Position numbers and translations under genes: made by a program
In this document: one piece after another, positions 1 to 7,688 of the stretch
Numbering within the stretch: position 1 is the first letter of the stretch
Layout of the letters: every line of letters begins with the position of its first letter
The notes under the pieces: model-generated
Seen by the model: the letters and a program-made list of their open reading frames with translations, nothing else
Told to the model about the DNA's origin: nothing
Databases searched by the model: none
DNA from: DASUBN01 sp036000105
Lineage (GTDB): Bacteria; Pseudomonadota; Gammaproteobacteria; Natronospirales; REEB76
NCBI GenBank assembly: GCA_036000105.1
Contig: DASYGE010000014.1
Location: forward strand, 1 to 64,000
Direction of reading: 5' to 3'
DNA length: 64,000 bases

Positions 1-2
1 TG

Positions 3-773
3 CGCTTCGTGCTGCGCCTGGGCCCAGGCGCCGGCGCATCCCTCATCGAGCGTCATGTGGGGCTCAAAGGTACCAAGAGTTTCAACAACGTAGTGACCCA
101 GGTGGAACTCGCCGAAAGCGCGAAGTTCACCCACGTACGCCTGCAATCGGAAAGTACCCAGGCCTTCCACGTGGGCCGGGTATTGGTGCGTCAGGCAGCC
201 AAGAGCGAATACCGCTCCTATAACCTGAATATCGGCGGCCTCTGGACCCGGATAGATCTGCATACCCGGCTGGAAGCGGAAGGCGCCTTGGCCGAGCTAC
301 AAGGGCTCTATGCCGTCAGCGGCAGGCAGCATGTGGACAACCACACGCGCATCGATCACCTGGCTAAGGGCACCATGAGCCGCGAGCTCTACCGCGGCAT
401 CCTGGACGGCCATGGCCGCGGCGTATTCAACGGCAAGGTGGTGGTGGCACCCCACGCTGTCAAGACCGACGCCCAGCAGGCGAACCATAACCTGATCCTG
501 TCCCGCAGCGCGGAGATAGACACCAAGCCTGAGCTGGAGATCTATGCCGACGACGTGAAGTGCAGCCATGGCGCCAGCATCGGCCAGCTGGATGAGCAGC
601 AGCTCTTCTACCTGCGCTCCCGTGGCCTGGATGCAGAGGCTGCGCGTAGCCTGCTGATCACGGCTTTCGCAGAACAACTGCTGAAGAGCCTGCCCTACCC
701 GGCTCTCGCCTCCCATGCCCGCCGTCTGTTGAGCGAGTCCATCGCCCAGATCAGCCTCGAGGAGCACTCATGA
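3..773 (+). CDS. sufD: SufD, Fe-S cluster assembly scaffold subunit (5' end outside window)
   Basis: C-terminal part of SufD, the partner of SufB in the cytosolic SufBCD scaffold that builds Fe-S clusters. The frame is open from the first bases, so the true start lies upstream; the first internal start-like codon (GTG at 9) is not the real start. Family features are the FNGKV and VAPHAVKTDAQQ segments, the DVKCSHGAS motif and the end LLKSLPYP typical of SufB/SufD beta-helix proteins. It overlaps sufS by 4 bases (ATGA), so it is translated in one operon with it. Confidence 0.95.
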   Translation, partial: RFVLRLGPGAGASLIERHVGLKGTKSFNNVVTQVELAESAKFTHVRLQSESTQAFHVGRVLVRQAAKSEYRSYNLNIGGLWTRIDLHTRLEAEGALAELQGLYAVSGRQHVDNHTRIDHLAKGTMSRELYRGILDGHGRGVFNGKVVVAPHAVKTDAQQANHNLILSRSAEIDTKPELEIYADDVKCSHGASIGQLDEQQLFYLRSRGLDAEAARSLLITAFAEQLLKSLPYPALASHARRLLSESIAQISLEEHS

Positions 774-2023
774 GCAAGCCCTCCCAACGGATGCAGGGCT
801 CCGCTGCCTTCGACCCGCTGCGTTGGCGTCGGGATTTTCCCATCTTCAAGCAGAAGGTTAACGGCAAGCCGCTGGTGTATCTGGATAACGCCAACACTTC
901 CCAGAAACCCCAGGTGGTGATCGACGCTCTCTCCAGTTATTACTCGACCATCAATGCGAACGTGCATCGCGGCACCCACCGCCTGAGCGAACTCGCCACG
1001 GCGGCCTACGAAAGCGCCCGAGAGAAAGCCCGGGGCTTCATCAACGCCGGTTCCACCCGCGAGATCGTGTTCGTACGCGGCACCACCGAGGCCATCAACC
1101 TGGTGGCCCAGAGCTACGGGCGCTCGATGTTCAAGCCCGGCGACGAGATCATCCTCTCGGAGATGGAACACCATTCCAACATCGTGCCCTGGCAGCTCGC
1201 CGCGGCCCAGACCGGCGCCGTGCTCAAAGTCATCCCCATCACCGACGCGGGTGAATTGGAACCTGGCGCATACGAAAAGCTCTTCAGCCCCCGTACCCGG
1301 TTCCTGGCCCTGGGTTATGTGTCCAATGCCCTCGGCACCATCAATCCTGTGAAGGAGATGATCGCTTTTGCCCATGCCCGCGGCGTGCCGGTGCTGATAG
1401 ACGGCGCCCAGGCGGTGCCACATATGCCGGTAGACGTGAGCGATCTCGATTGCGATTTCTTCGCCTTCTCCAGCCACAAGATGTATGGCCCCACGGGCAT
1501 CGGCGTGCTCTATGGCAAGCAGGCCCTGCTAGAAGCCATGCCACCCTGGCAGGGCGGCGGCGACATGATCCGCACCGTGCGCTTCACTGGCACCACCTAT
1601 AACGAGCTGCCGTACAAGTTCGAAGCCGGCACGCCGAACATCGCCGACGTGGTGGGCATGGGCGCCGCCATCGATTACCTGAGTGAGATCGGCCTTTCGG
1701 CTATCCAGGCCCACGAGCATGAACTCCTGGGTTATGCGACCGAGCAGCTTGCCAGCGTGCGGGACATAAAACTCGTGGGCACTGCACGCTACAAGGCCTC
1801 AGTGCTGTCCTTCGTGATGGAAGGCATCCACGCCCATGACCTCGGCACCATCGTGGACCAGGACGGTGTGGCCATACGCACGGGCCATCATTGCGCCATG
1901 CCGGTCATGGAACGCTTCCGCATCGCGGCCACTGCCCGCGCCTCCTTCGGCCTGTACAACACCCGCGAGGACGTGGACATGCTGGTGGCGGCCCTGCACA
2001 AGGCCCACGAGGTGTTCCGCTGA
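770..2023 (+). CDS. sufS: SufS, group II cysteine desulfurase
   Basis: PLP enzyme that removes sulfur from L-cysteine as an enzyme-bound persulfide and passes it to the scaffold. 417 aa, near the usual 405-415. The PLP-binding lysine is K237 in SSHKMYGP, and the catalytic cysteine is C375 in the RTGHHCAMP loop, the short-loop form of the SufS/group II type. The ATG overlaps the sufD stop, and its own stop overlaps the ATG of sufU, so the three are translationally coupled. Confidence 0.97.
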   Translation: MSKPSQRMQGSAAFDPLRWRRDFPIFKQKVNGKPLVYLDNANTSQKPQVVIDALSSYYSTINANVHRGTHRLSELATAAYESAREKARGFINAGSTREIVFVRGTTEAINLVAQSYGRSMFKPGDEIILSEMEHHSNIVPWQLAAAQTGAVLKVIPITDAGELEPGAYEKLFSPRTRFLALGYVSNALGTINPVKEMIAFAHARGVPVLIDGAQAVPHMPVDVSDLDCDFFAFSSHKMYGPTGIGVLYGKQALLEAMPPWQGGGDMIRTVRFTGTTYNELPYKFEAGTPNIADVVGMGAAIDYLSEIGLSAIQAHEHELLGYATEQLASVRDIKLVGTARYKASVLSFVMEGIHAHDLGTIVDQDGVAIRTGHHCAMPVMERFRIAATARASFGLYNTREDVDMLVAALHKAHEVFR

Positions 2024-2469
2024 TGGACCTCAAAGACCTCTACCGCGACGTGATCGTGGATCACAACCGCAGCCCGCGGAACTTCCGCAAGATCGCCGAT
2101 GCCAACAGCAGCCAGGAGGGTTTCAATCCCCTGTGCGGCGACAAGCTCACGGTCTATCTCAAACTGGACGGCGAGAAGATCAGCGACCTCAGCTTCGAAG
2201 GCAGCGGCTGCGCCATCTCAGTGGCTTCCGCGTCCCTCATGACCGAGAGACTCAAGGGCAAGACCCGCGCGGAAGCATTGGAGCTATTCGGCGAGATGCA
2301 CACCCTTCTGACTTCCAGCGCTGCTCCCGCCGATACCGAATCCCTGGGTAAGCTCGCCGCCCTTTCCGGCGTGCGTGAATACCCCTCCCGGGTGAAATGC
2401 GCCAGCCTCTGCTGGCACACCCTCAAGGGCGCCCTGGAATACCAGCACGCACCCATAAGCACTGAGTAA
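2023..2469 (+). CDS. sufU: SufU, sulfur-transfer / scaffold partner of SufS
   Basis: 148-aa IscU-fold protein. The start is the ATG at 2023 that overlaps the sufS stop; longer upstream frames read through sufS. Cysteines C38 (with D40, in NPLCGD), C63 (GSGCAIS) and C126 (RVKCAS) match the three zinc/sulfur-relay cysteines of SufU; an extra C130 follows. The 62-residue distance between the second and third cysteine is the long spacing of SufU, not the shorter one of IscU. In Bacillus SufU takes persulfide from SufS; a SufE gene is not visible here, so this protein probably has that role. Confidence 0.9.
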   Translation: MDLKDLYRDVIVDHNRSPRNFRKIADANSSQEGFNPLCGDKLTVYLKLDGEKISDLSFEGSGCAISVASASLMTERLKGKTRAEALELFGEMHTLLTSSAAPADTESLGKLAALSGVREYPSRVKCASLCWHTLKGALEYQHAPISTE

Positions 2470-2472
2470 GTC

Positions 2473-3021
2473 ATGTACGACCGCGATCCCGTCATCCTCA
2501 AACGCAGCTGCGAAGCGGTGATGATCCCCGCAGGCACCCACGTGGTGATCCCCGAAGGCACGGAAGTGAACGTGGCCCAGTCGCTCGGCGGCAGTTTCAC
2601 CGTGTATGTTGACGGCAACCTGTTACGTATCGCCGGCAAAGATGCGGATGCTTTGGACCTTGAAGTCCAGGTTGGTCCCACCCTGCCGGAGAACCCCACG
2701 GATGGGGATGTGGAGAAACTCGTATGGGAGCAGCTCAAGACCTGCTATGACCCGGAGATCCCCATCAACATCGTGGATCTGGGGCTGGTGTATGAATGCA
2801 TCCTCGCCCCCACTGACGATGGCGGGAAGAAAGTGGCCATAAAGATGACCCTCACAGCTCCCGGCTGCGGTATGGGCGGCATCCTGGTGCAGGACGTGAA
2901 AGACAAGCTGGAACAGGTCCCCCTGGTACGGGGCGCCGACGTGGAGCTGGTGTTCGACCCCCCTTGGAGCCGCGACATGATGTCGGATGAGGCCAAGTTA
3001 CAGACAGGGATGTACTACTGA
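2473..3021 (+). CDS. sufT: SufT, DUF59 (MIP18-like) Fe-S maturation factor
   Basis: 182 aa. About residues 80-180 form a DUF59/MIP18 domain with the DPEIPINIVDLGLVY segment and the APGCGMG motif (C132), the hallmark of SufT-type Fe-S carrier or maturation factors; about residues 1-70 are the extra N-terminal domain seen in the long SufT form. It lies 3 bases after sufU and overlaps the ATG of the next gene by one base. SufT has been linked to maturation of Fe-S proteins under high demand; the exact biochemical step is not settled. Confidence 0.9.
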   Translation: MYDRDPVILKRSCEAVMIPAGTHVVIPEGTEVNVAQSLGGSFTVYVDGNLLRIAGKDADALDLEVQVGPTLPENPTDGDVEKLVWEQLKTCYDPEIPINIVDLGLVYECILAPTDDGGKKVAIKMTLTAPGCGMGGILVQDVKDKLEQVPLVRGADVELVFDPPWSRDMMSDEAKLQTGMYY

Positions 3022-3341
3022 TGGCTGATTGGGTGAACGTAGGCGCGGCGAGCGATATCCCGCCGGGCAGCCACCGGGTGGTGGACGTGAACGACGTGAT
3101 GATTGCCGTGTTCAATATAGACGGCCAGTTCTACGCCATCGAGGACGTCTGTACCCATGATGGCGGTATCCTCACCGGCGGCCCCATCAACGGCTGTATC
3201 ATCACCTGTCCACGTCACGGCGCCACCTTCGACGTGCGAAATGGCGCGGCCCTGACTGCTCCAGCTTACGAGCCCACGGCCACCTTCCCGATACGTATCG
3301 AGAACGGTATTGTGCAGGTTAAAGATGATCGCTGGGATTAA
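3021..3341 (+). CDS. Rieske-type [2Fe-2S] ferredoxin
   Basis: 106-aa small soluble Rieske protein. The cluster ligands are C44-x-H46 and C63-x-x-H66 (CTHDGG and CPRHG), the classic two-Cys two-His pattern. There is no signal peptide or membrane anchor, so it should be cytosolic. Its position as last gene of the SUF operon suggests electron supply during cluster assembly or a client role; that is inference. A diverged copy of its last 19 codons lies at 4930-4989. Confidence 0.9.
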   Translation: MADWVNVGAASDIPPGSHRVVDVNDVMIAVFNIDGQFYAIEDVCTHDGGILTGGPINGCIITCPRHGATFDVRNGAALTAPAYEPTATFPIRIENGIVQVKDDRWD

Positions 3342-3383
3342 TAAGTTACAAGGAAGAAACTAGACTAATCGAGGGGAGTCAAG

Positions 3384-3758
3384 ATGCGCTTCAAATGGAC
3401 TAGTATCGCAATAACGATAGCCTCATTCACATGTCTGTTTGCTGGCTGCGCCACCAATACTTGCGAAGCTACTCAAGGGAAAGTTCGTGAATTTCAGTTG
3501 AAGATGCAAGCGGCGATCGATAGCAATAAATTCTATCCAAAAGAAGCGGTAACAGAACGAGTGCAAGGGACAGTGACGATGTCGTTCGACTACATCAATG
3601 GGAACAAAGCCCAGAACGTACACGTAGAGAAATCGAGTGGCAGCATCTATCTGGATTCTGCCGCACTTATCGCAGTGCTACAAGCCAATCTGCCGCCGAA
3701 GCCTTGCGGAATGGAAGATATCAAACACTTCGTTTTTACTGAAAATTTCTCTTTCTGA
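3384..3758 (+). CDS. Putative TonB-C-domain lipoprotein
   Basis: 124 aa. Residues 1-21 are a lipoprotein signal peptide with FAGC lipobox (C22). Residues about 45-120 resemble the TonB C-terminal fold: a VQGTVTMSFDY strand, a V-x-V-x-x-SSGS turn, LDSAALIAVLQ helix and a final FTENFSF strand. No transmembrane TonB N-terminus or proline spacer, so it is not an energy transducer. The gene has a good Shine-Dalgarno (GAGGGGA), and is clearly more AT-rich, with A/T-ending codons, than its neighbours, which suggests acquisition by transfer. Function unknown. Confidence 0.7.
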   Translation: MRFKWTSIAITIASFTCLFAGCATNTCEATQGKVREFQLKMQAAIDSNKFYPKEAVTERVQGTVTMSFDYINGNKAQNVHVEKSSGSIYLDSAALIAVLQANLPPKPCGMEDIKHFVFTENFSF

Positions 3759-3787
3759 AGTTTCAGTCAATAAGTTTCGTCTCTCGA

Positions 3788-4411
3788 CTAGATATCCGCA
3801 GGCAAGTCAGACTCACCAAAGTGATCCAGATAATCAGCGTGGGCCGCCTTGATCACTTCGTAAGCCTGCTCGTGCTTATAGACTGACTGGATGTCCACCT
3901 TGTGGGCCTGGCCCGGCACCCATTTGTAGGTGCTGAAGTAATGCACCAGGCGCTCCACCATCACATGGGGCAGATCTTCCAGCTCCCGAGCATGGCCCCA
4001 GAGGTTGTCGCTGGCCAGCACAGCGATGATCTTGTCGTCCGCCTCACCGCCGTCGATCATGCACAAGCCCCCGATGACCCGGGCGCTCATGAGCACTTCC
4101 GAGCGGGCGATGGGCCGTTCCGAGAACACACAGATATCCAACGGGTCCCGGTCGCCGGGGATCCCGTCACCCGCGAGCTTACCCACTCGATCTCCGCAGT
4201 AGGTACGCGGTACGAAACCGTAGAGCGCCGGCATATGGGCTGAACTGCGTTGCGGGCGATCCACCCGCAGATAGCCGGTGGCCTTATCCACTTCGTACTT
4301 CACCACGTCGAACGGCGTGATCTCGATATAGGCATTGACTACGCCCGGTGCTTCTTCACCGAGATCCAGACCGTGCCAGGGATGGGGGCGCCACTGGTTA
4401 TAAGGCTTCAT
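3788..4411 (-). CDS. ppa: Inorganic pyrophosphatase (family I)
   Basis: 207 aa. Hydrolyses pyrophosphate to phosphate, pulling biosynthetic reactions forward in the cytosol. The metal-binding signature is at residues 87-92 (DRDPLD), preceded by the YGFVPRTYCGD substrate-site segment; the later DDKIIAV and HYFSTYK segments are also typical. A GGAGG Shine-Dalgarno sits just upstream of the ATG. It converges on the lipoprotein gene with under 30 bases between stops and stands next to decayed gene fragments, although it is itself intact. Confidence 0.95.
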   Translation of the reverse strand: MKPYNQWRPHPWHGLDLGEEAPGVVNAYIEITPFDVVKYEVDKATGYLRVDRPQRSSAHMPALYGFVPRTYCGDRVGKLAGDGIPGDRDPLDICVFSERPIARSEVLMSARVIGGLCMIDGGEADDKIIAVLASDNLWGHARELEDLPHVMVERLVHYFSTYKWVPGQAHKVDIQSVYKHEQAYEVIKAAHADYLDHFGESDLPADI

Positions 4412-4644
4412 CTTGCCTCCGGGAAATCAGGCCCCGGCGCAAGCATATCGCCCCCAGGGGGGCGCATTGTACCGGCGCGGGCCGCCGGTTCCAAGCGCAG
4501 CGCTTCACTCCGGCGGGTCGCGGCGCCGCAGCTAGGCAAAGCGCAGGTACAGCGCCAAGGGAGCAGCACCAGCGCCCCGAGACGGGTGAGGAAGAGCAGC
4601 GTGCCCAGGAAGAACGTCACGGAGATGATCGCCAAGAGCGCCAT
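4408..4644 (-). CDS. Doubtful small hydrophobic ORF, possibly a decayed membrane protein
   Basis: 78-codon frame with one or two hydrophobic stretches in the first 30 residues (MALLAIISVTFFLG..LLFL) and then a non-membrane, Pro/Ala/Arg-rich tail that runs into the ppa start region. Only the N-terminal half looks protein-like. It stands downstream of a GT9 remnant, as the 5043-5285 ORF stands downstream of the intact GT9 gene, so it may be the decayed sister of that gene. Sequence similarity between the two is only hydrophobic character, so this is weak. Confidence 0.25.
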   Translation of the reverse strand: MALLAIISVTFFLGTLLFLTRLGALVLLPWRCTCALPSCGAATRRSEALRLEPAARAGTMRPPGGDMLAPGPDFPEAR

Positions 4645-4711
4645 AGCAATGAGGAGTCGGGACAGGATCCTCCGCCGGGCGGGGAATCAATAGACCGGGG
4701 ACATGGTGGGC

Positions 4712-4932
4712 TCAGAGCAGCTTCTTGGCGATGGCCTTGGCGGCGGCATCCAGATCGATGCGTGAAAGTTCGTCCTCCCGGGCACCCTCGGGAGGGCATG
4801 AAGGCCAGCCGTTCCTTGGGGTCGTTCACCGTCTGCCAGCGCAGCGCAGTGGACGACTGGCGCCGCAAATAGAAGGCGGGCGGTGGGACGGCCCAGGGCC
4901 GCCGCGTGGTGCAGTGGTCCTGTGGAACCGCT
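4712..4932 (-). pseudogene. Glycosyltransferase family 9 remnant with frameshifts
   Basis: The last ~70 codons of a heptosyltransferase-like GT9 gene, readable only by switching frame twice: GSTGPLHHAAALG in one frame, FYLRRQSSTALRWQTVN and a following KERLAFMPS in the next, and DELSRIDLDAAAKAIAKKLL then stop in the third. The intact gene at 5317-6345 ends in the same order (GGTGPLHLAGALN, STSSLRWQTVN, RRLAFTPTEDAG, SSIDMTKAGEAIS). The 5' part of the gene is missing, cut off at about 4930 where a piece of a Rieske gene on the other strand begins. Confidence 0.8.
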
Positions 4933-4989
4933 TTTCCAGTCCGCATCGAGAACGGCATAATCCAGGTTAAGGGCGATCGTTGGAGCTAA
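4930..4989 (+). pseudogene. Orphan 3' end of a second Rieske ferredoxin gene
   Basis: Reads A-FPVRIENGIIQVKGDRWS-stop. The intact Rieske gene ends FPIRIENGIVQVKDDRWD-stop (3285-3341): 14 of the last 18 residues match, and most base changes are in third codon positions. The match starts abruptly at about 4930, exactly where the GT9 remnant on the other strand stops, so this is a recombination joint. Both strands of the joint carry gene ends without their beginnings. Confidence 0.8.
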
Positions 4990-5042
4990 TGGATCCGCAG
5001 TTCTATCGGCTTCACGAACAACCCTCCCCCTGATCCTGGCTC

Positions 5043-5285
5043 TCATCCGATGGTGAATGCCCGATGTATTCCCCACGATGACGCACCCCCGCGACAGTCA
5101 GCGGAATGCCCATACTTACCGAATTTCCGACACAGCCACCAGGCGCGGGCAGACAGGATCGTCAGCGATACCATCATAAGCCCCAGCATCAAGATCAACA
5201 CGATAAATCCCAGAAATGCCACCAACACCAGAATGGTAATGAGGATCAGCGCGGTAGCGGTCCTTCTGAAGGAATTGGGGCTCAC
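5043..5285 (-). CDS. Small hydrophobic membrane protein
   Basis: 80 codons from a GTG. Residues about 10-45 are almost entirely I, L, V, A, F, G and M, enough for one long or two short membrane spans, followed by a positive segment (ARAWWLCRKFGKYG). It starts 31 bases after the GT9 stop on the same strand, so it is probably the last gene of the DUF535-GT9 unit. No family recognised. The ribosome binding site is poor. Confidence 0.4.
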   Translation of the reverse strand: MSPNSFRRTATALILITILVLVAFLGFIVLILMLGLMMVSLTILSARAWWLCRKFGKYGHSADCRGGASSWGIHRAFTIG

Positions 5286-5316
5286 ACCCTACTTCAATCG
5301 CGGGTACGCAGGCATG

Positions 5317-6345
5317 TCAGTACAGGAAACGTCGGCTGATCGCTTCCCCGGCTTTCGTCATATCGATAGATGACATAGCATCATCCCCCGCATCTTCGGT
5401 CGGGGTAAATGCGAGGCGACGATCGGCGGCATTCACGGTCTGCCAACGCAAACTGGAAGTAGAACGGCGGCGTGGATAAAAGGCGGCCGTCCGACAATTG
5501 AGCGCCCCGGCCAGATGCAAAGGCCCCGTGCCTCCACTGATGAAAACGTCGCTGAACTGCAGGTGTTTAGCGAAACTTACGAGTCCGTCCTGGGAAGCAT
5601 GGATCGAATGCGGGACTGCGGTCATCAGCGACGAAAGCCTGGAAATCAACTGCTCTTCTCCCGGCCCGACGGTCAGTACGACGTGGTGCTCCTGTGCAGA
5701 CGTGAGGTGTTTCGTCAGCAACGCATATTGACCGAGAGAAAGATGCGCCGACGAGCCCCTGTGTCCTGCATGCATAAACACGAGTTTTGTGTCTATCGGA
5801 ATCGCATGGCGGCGGCAAAAAGCCTCCCTGAGTCCGCGGACCTCAGCGTCATCGAAATGCAAATAAGGCGCCATCGGCGCGGCGCTGGGGTTTATATCCA
5901 GATGCTTGAGAAAGGCCCTCACCAGGTCCAGGTTATATTCATACTCCGACTTCTCGGAGCGAGAACGTCTTTGCACAACACGACGGTTATAGAATAGTTG
6001 AGCAATCTTGGTCGCTGGCGCATATCGTTCCCGGATACCCGCGAGCCAGACGGCCAATCCAGTATCGAAGCGCGAGAAAAGCGTGATGACGACATCGAAC
6101 TTCTCGGCTTTCAGCAACCGGCCTAGACTGTAGGTATTGCGCCATTCACCATCTTCTTTGGGGTCATTAATCGATCCGCTGAGGTAAGGACAGACCTTCG
6201 CCAGTGGTTCCGTATAGGATTGCACGAGCATGGTGATGCGGGCTTCCGGCATATGCTGGCGCAGTAACGCCAGAGCCGGCCAGGCGAGCATGAAGTCGCC
6301 CAGCCTGTCGTTACGGATAACTAGTATGCGCATGCCTTTAGCCAT
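5317..6345 (-). CDS. Glycosyltransferase family 9 (heptosyltransferase-like)
   Basis: 342 aa. N-terminal Rossmann half starts MRILVIRNDRLGDFMLAWPALALLR (shown in part), the GD-F motif of ADP-heptose:LPS heptosyltransferases; the C-terminal half has GGTGPLHLAGAL, the nucleotide-sugar binding signature. It probably transfers a sugar to LPS core or another envelope glycan in the cytosol. The start could be the ATG at 6345 or the one four codons later. It follows the DUF535 gene by 30 bases. The nucleotide and acceptor sugars cannot be told from sequence; kinship to WaaC/WaaF/WaaQ is by family only. Confidence 0.85.
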   Translation of the reverse strand: MAKGMRILVIRNDRLGDFMLAWPALALLRQHMPEARITMLVQSYTEPLAKVCPYLSGSINDPKEDGEWRNTYSLGRLLKAEKFDVVITLFSRFDTGLAVWLAGIRERYAPATKIAQLFYNRRVVQRRSRSEKSEYEYNLDLVRAFLKHLDINPSAAPMAPYLHFDDAEVRGLREAFCRRHAIPIDTKLVFMHAGHRGSSAHLSLGQYALLTKHLTSAQEHHVVLTVGPGEEQLISRLSSLMTAVPHSIHASQDGLVSFAKHLQFSDVFISGGTGPLHLAGALNCRTAAFYPRRRSTSSLRWQTVNAADRRLAFTPTEDAGDDAMSSIDMTKAGEAISRRFLY

Positions 6346-6375
6346 GGCATCAGCATACCTGCATATTTTCGATTA

Positions 6376-7482
6376 TTAAACCGCCGTAGATGTGAACTTG
6401 GAGCGTATCTCGGCGTCGATGCCATCCAGCAGGCGGAAACGACGCTGATATTGGGCCCGCTTGCGGGAAGGCACTGATTCCAGCGTTCTGCGCAGCTGTT
6501 GGGCTGGCAGTTCATAGTACCCGTCGGCCGTAGGCTGCCCACCTGTTTCCTGCCAGAGTTCATCGTAGGAAGATTTGATAGTGATCCGACCGCGATAACG
6601 CTGCCGGGTGAGACAGTGGGAGGAATTGCGGATACCGTATATCCGGCTTATGCCCCAGCAAGCTACCAACTGCCGTAGTACGTGCATGAGGAGAGGTTTC
6701 GGGCGCATGCCTTGGAAAACGCCGGTGGCGAGTTTCGCGTCTTCCCTGCCTGTCTCGGCCTGGCCGCCTTGCACGCCGCCCACCACCATCTCCCATCCAT
6801 CTCTACCGTAGCGGACAGCGAAAGTCAGGGACGCTATCCACGCGTGCTGCCGAAACGTATCCAGGGATTCCATGCGTCCGAGAGATAAAGTGAGTTCACC
6901 CTCCTGCTGCATATGCTTGGCATAGGTCAGGTTGATCGCCAGCGGCTCCTCGAGCTCCGCCAGGGAATGTTCGTTGAGCAGGAATGGCTGGTTGTGGAGG
7001 ACGGCATCGACTAAATTTTTCGTTGCGTGTCCGGACATGAACCGGTAGTGTTGCAACAACACCTCACAGCGCTGACGGCTCGTCAGATCCTTGTGCAGGT
7101 AAGGCCGGAAGGGTTTCTCATGCAGCCGGGGATAGAAGTCTGTGACCCGACCGAAAGGCGATGTGGTCAGGAACCCATGCCACTCGCGCCATACGTTGAA
7201 ATGCAGCAGCGCACGTGCCGAGAATCGCACGCGCTTGGCGAGTTGATTGGAATAGACATCGGTGAACATCCGGCGTGCCGTCGGATAGATCGCCTGGAGC
7301 GCCTGCCAGGCCCCCAATCCTTGCGATGTCGCGCGCGTGCGGTCGTTTGCCGGCCAAGCCGGCGGCACGACGGCGCGCGGTGCAACCGCCCCGGCCACGT
7401 CCAGGGGGATCGGTGAGGGCAAAAGACGTAAGGTGGGGATATCGCCCTCTAACTTCTCAACGCTTCCTGCTGTGGGGTCCAT
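6376..7482 (-). CDS. VirK/YbjX family (DUF535) protein
   Basis: 368 aa. The segment from about residue 90 to 340 matches DUF535: SLTFAVRYGRDGWEMVVGGVQG (shown in part), then a GMRPKPLLMHVLRQLVACWGI helix and IYGIRNSSH. VirK and YbjX are PhoP-linked proteins connected with envelope changes and resistance to antimicrobial peptides in enteric bacteria; the biochemical function is unknown. It heads a probable operon with a GT9 sugar transferase, which fits a role in envelope polysaccharide. The first ~50 residues are Pro/Ala-rich and not conserved, and no Shine-Dalgarno precedes the ATG, so the start is uncertain. Confidence 0.8.
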   Translation of the reverse strand: MDPTAGSVEKLEGDIPTLRLLPSPIPLDVAGAVAPRAVVPPAWPANDRTRATSQGLGAWQALQAIYPTARRMFTDVYSNQLAKRVRFSARALLHFNVWREWHGFLTTSPFGRVTDFYPRLHEKPFRPYLHKDLTSRQRCEVLLQHYRFMSGHATKNLVDAVLHNQPFLLNEHSLAELEEPLAINLTYAKHMQQEGELTLSLGRMESLDTFRQHAWIASLTFAVRYGRDGWEMVVGGVQGGQAETGREDAKLATGVFQGMRPKPLLMHVLRQLVACWGISRIYGIRNSSHCLTRQRYRGRITIKSSYDELWQETGGQPTADGYYELPAQQLRRTLESVPSRKRAQYQRRFRLLDGIDAEIRSKFTSTAV

Positions 7483-7688
7483 ATAGCTATTGGTTTATGG
7501 TTGCGATGCGCGCCTGAAGCGCCTGAAGACCAGTTGGCATGTCTCTAAAACGCAATAAGCAGCGTCCGATTGAAACATTTTGTCACAATGTTTCGACACA
7601 GAAGATTACAGCTAGGTAATGAAAAGGTCGGAAGTTGGCCCCCATGGCTCAGAAGCGGAAAGTGAAAGGTTAAATAGAAGTAATGAAT
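7483..7688. other. Gene-poor stretch before the DUF535 gene
   Basis: With the broken tRNA this makes about 440 bases without a protein gene. It is AT-richer than average, holds the inverted repeat at 7572-7594, and shows no reading frame with protein-like character. A minus-strand frame across 7545-7952 runs through the tRNA genes and is not real. Confidence 0.5.
7572..7594. promoter_or_regulatory. Inverted repeat upstream of the DUF535 gene
   Basis: Perfect 8-base arms GAAACATT and AATGTTTC with a 7-base spacer, 90 bases before the DUF535 start. A second overlapping dyad, TGTC-N10-GACA (7581-7598), shares the site. The shape fits an operator for a dimeric regulator; the regulator is unknown. 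Confidence 0.4.

Noticed and set aside
4725..4970. Plus-strand 81-codon frame over the GT9 remnant
   Set aside because: No motif; the minus-strand frames match a known family and the plus-strand Rieske end is in another frame.
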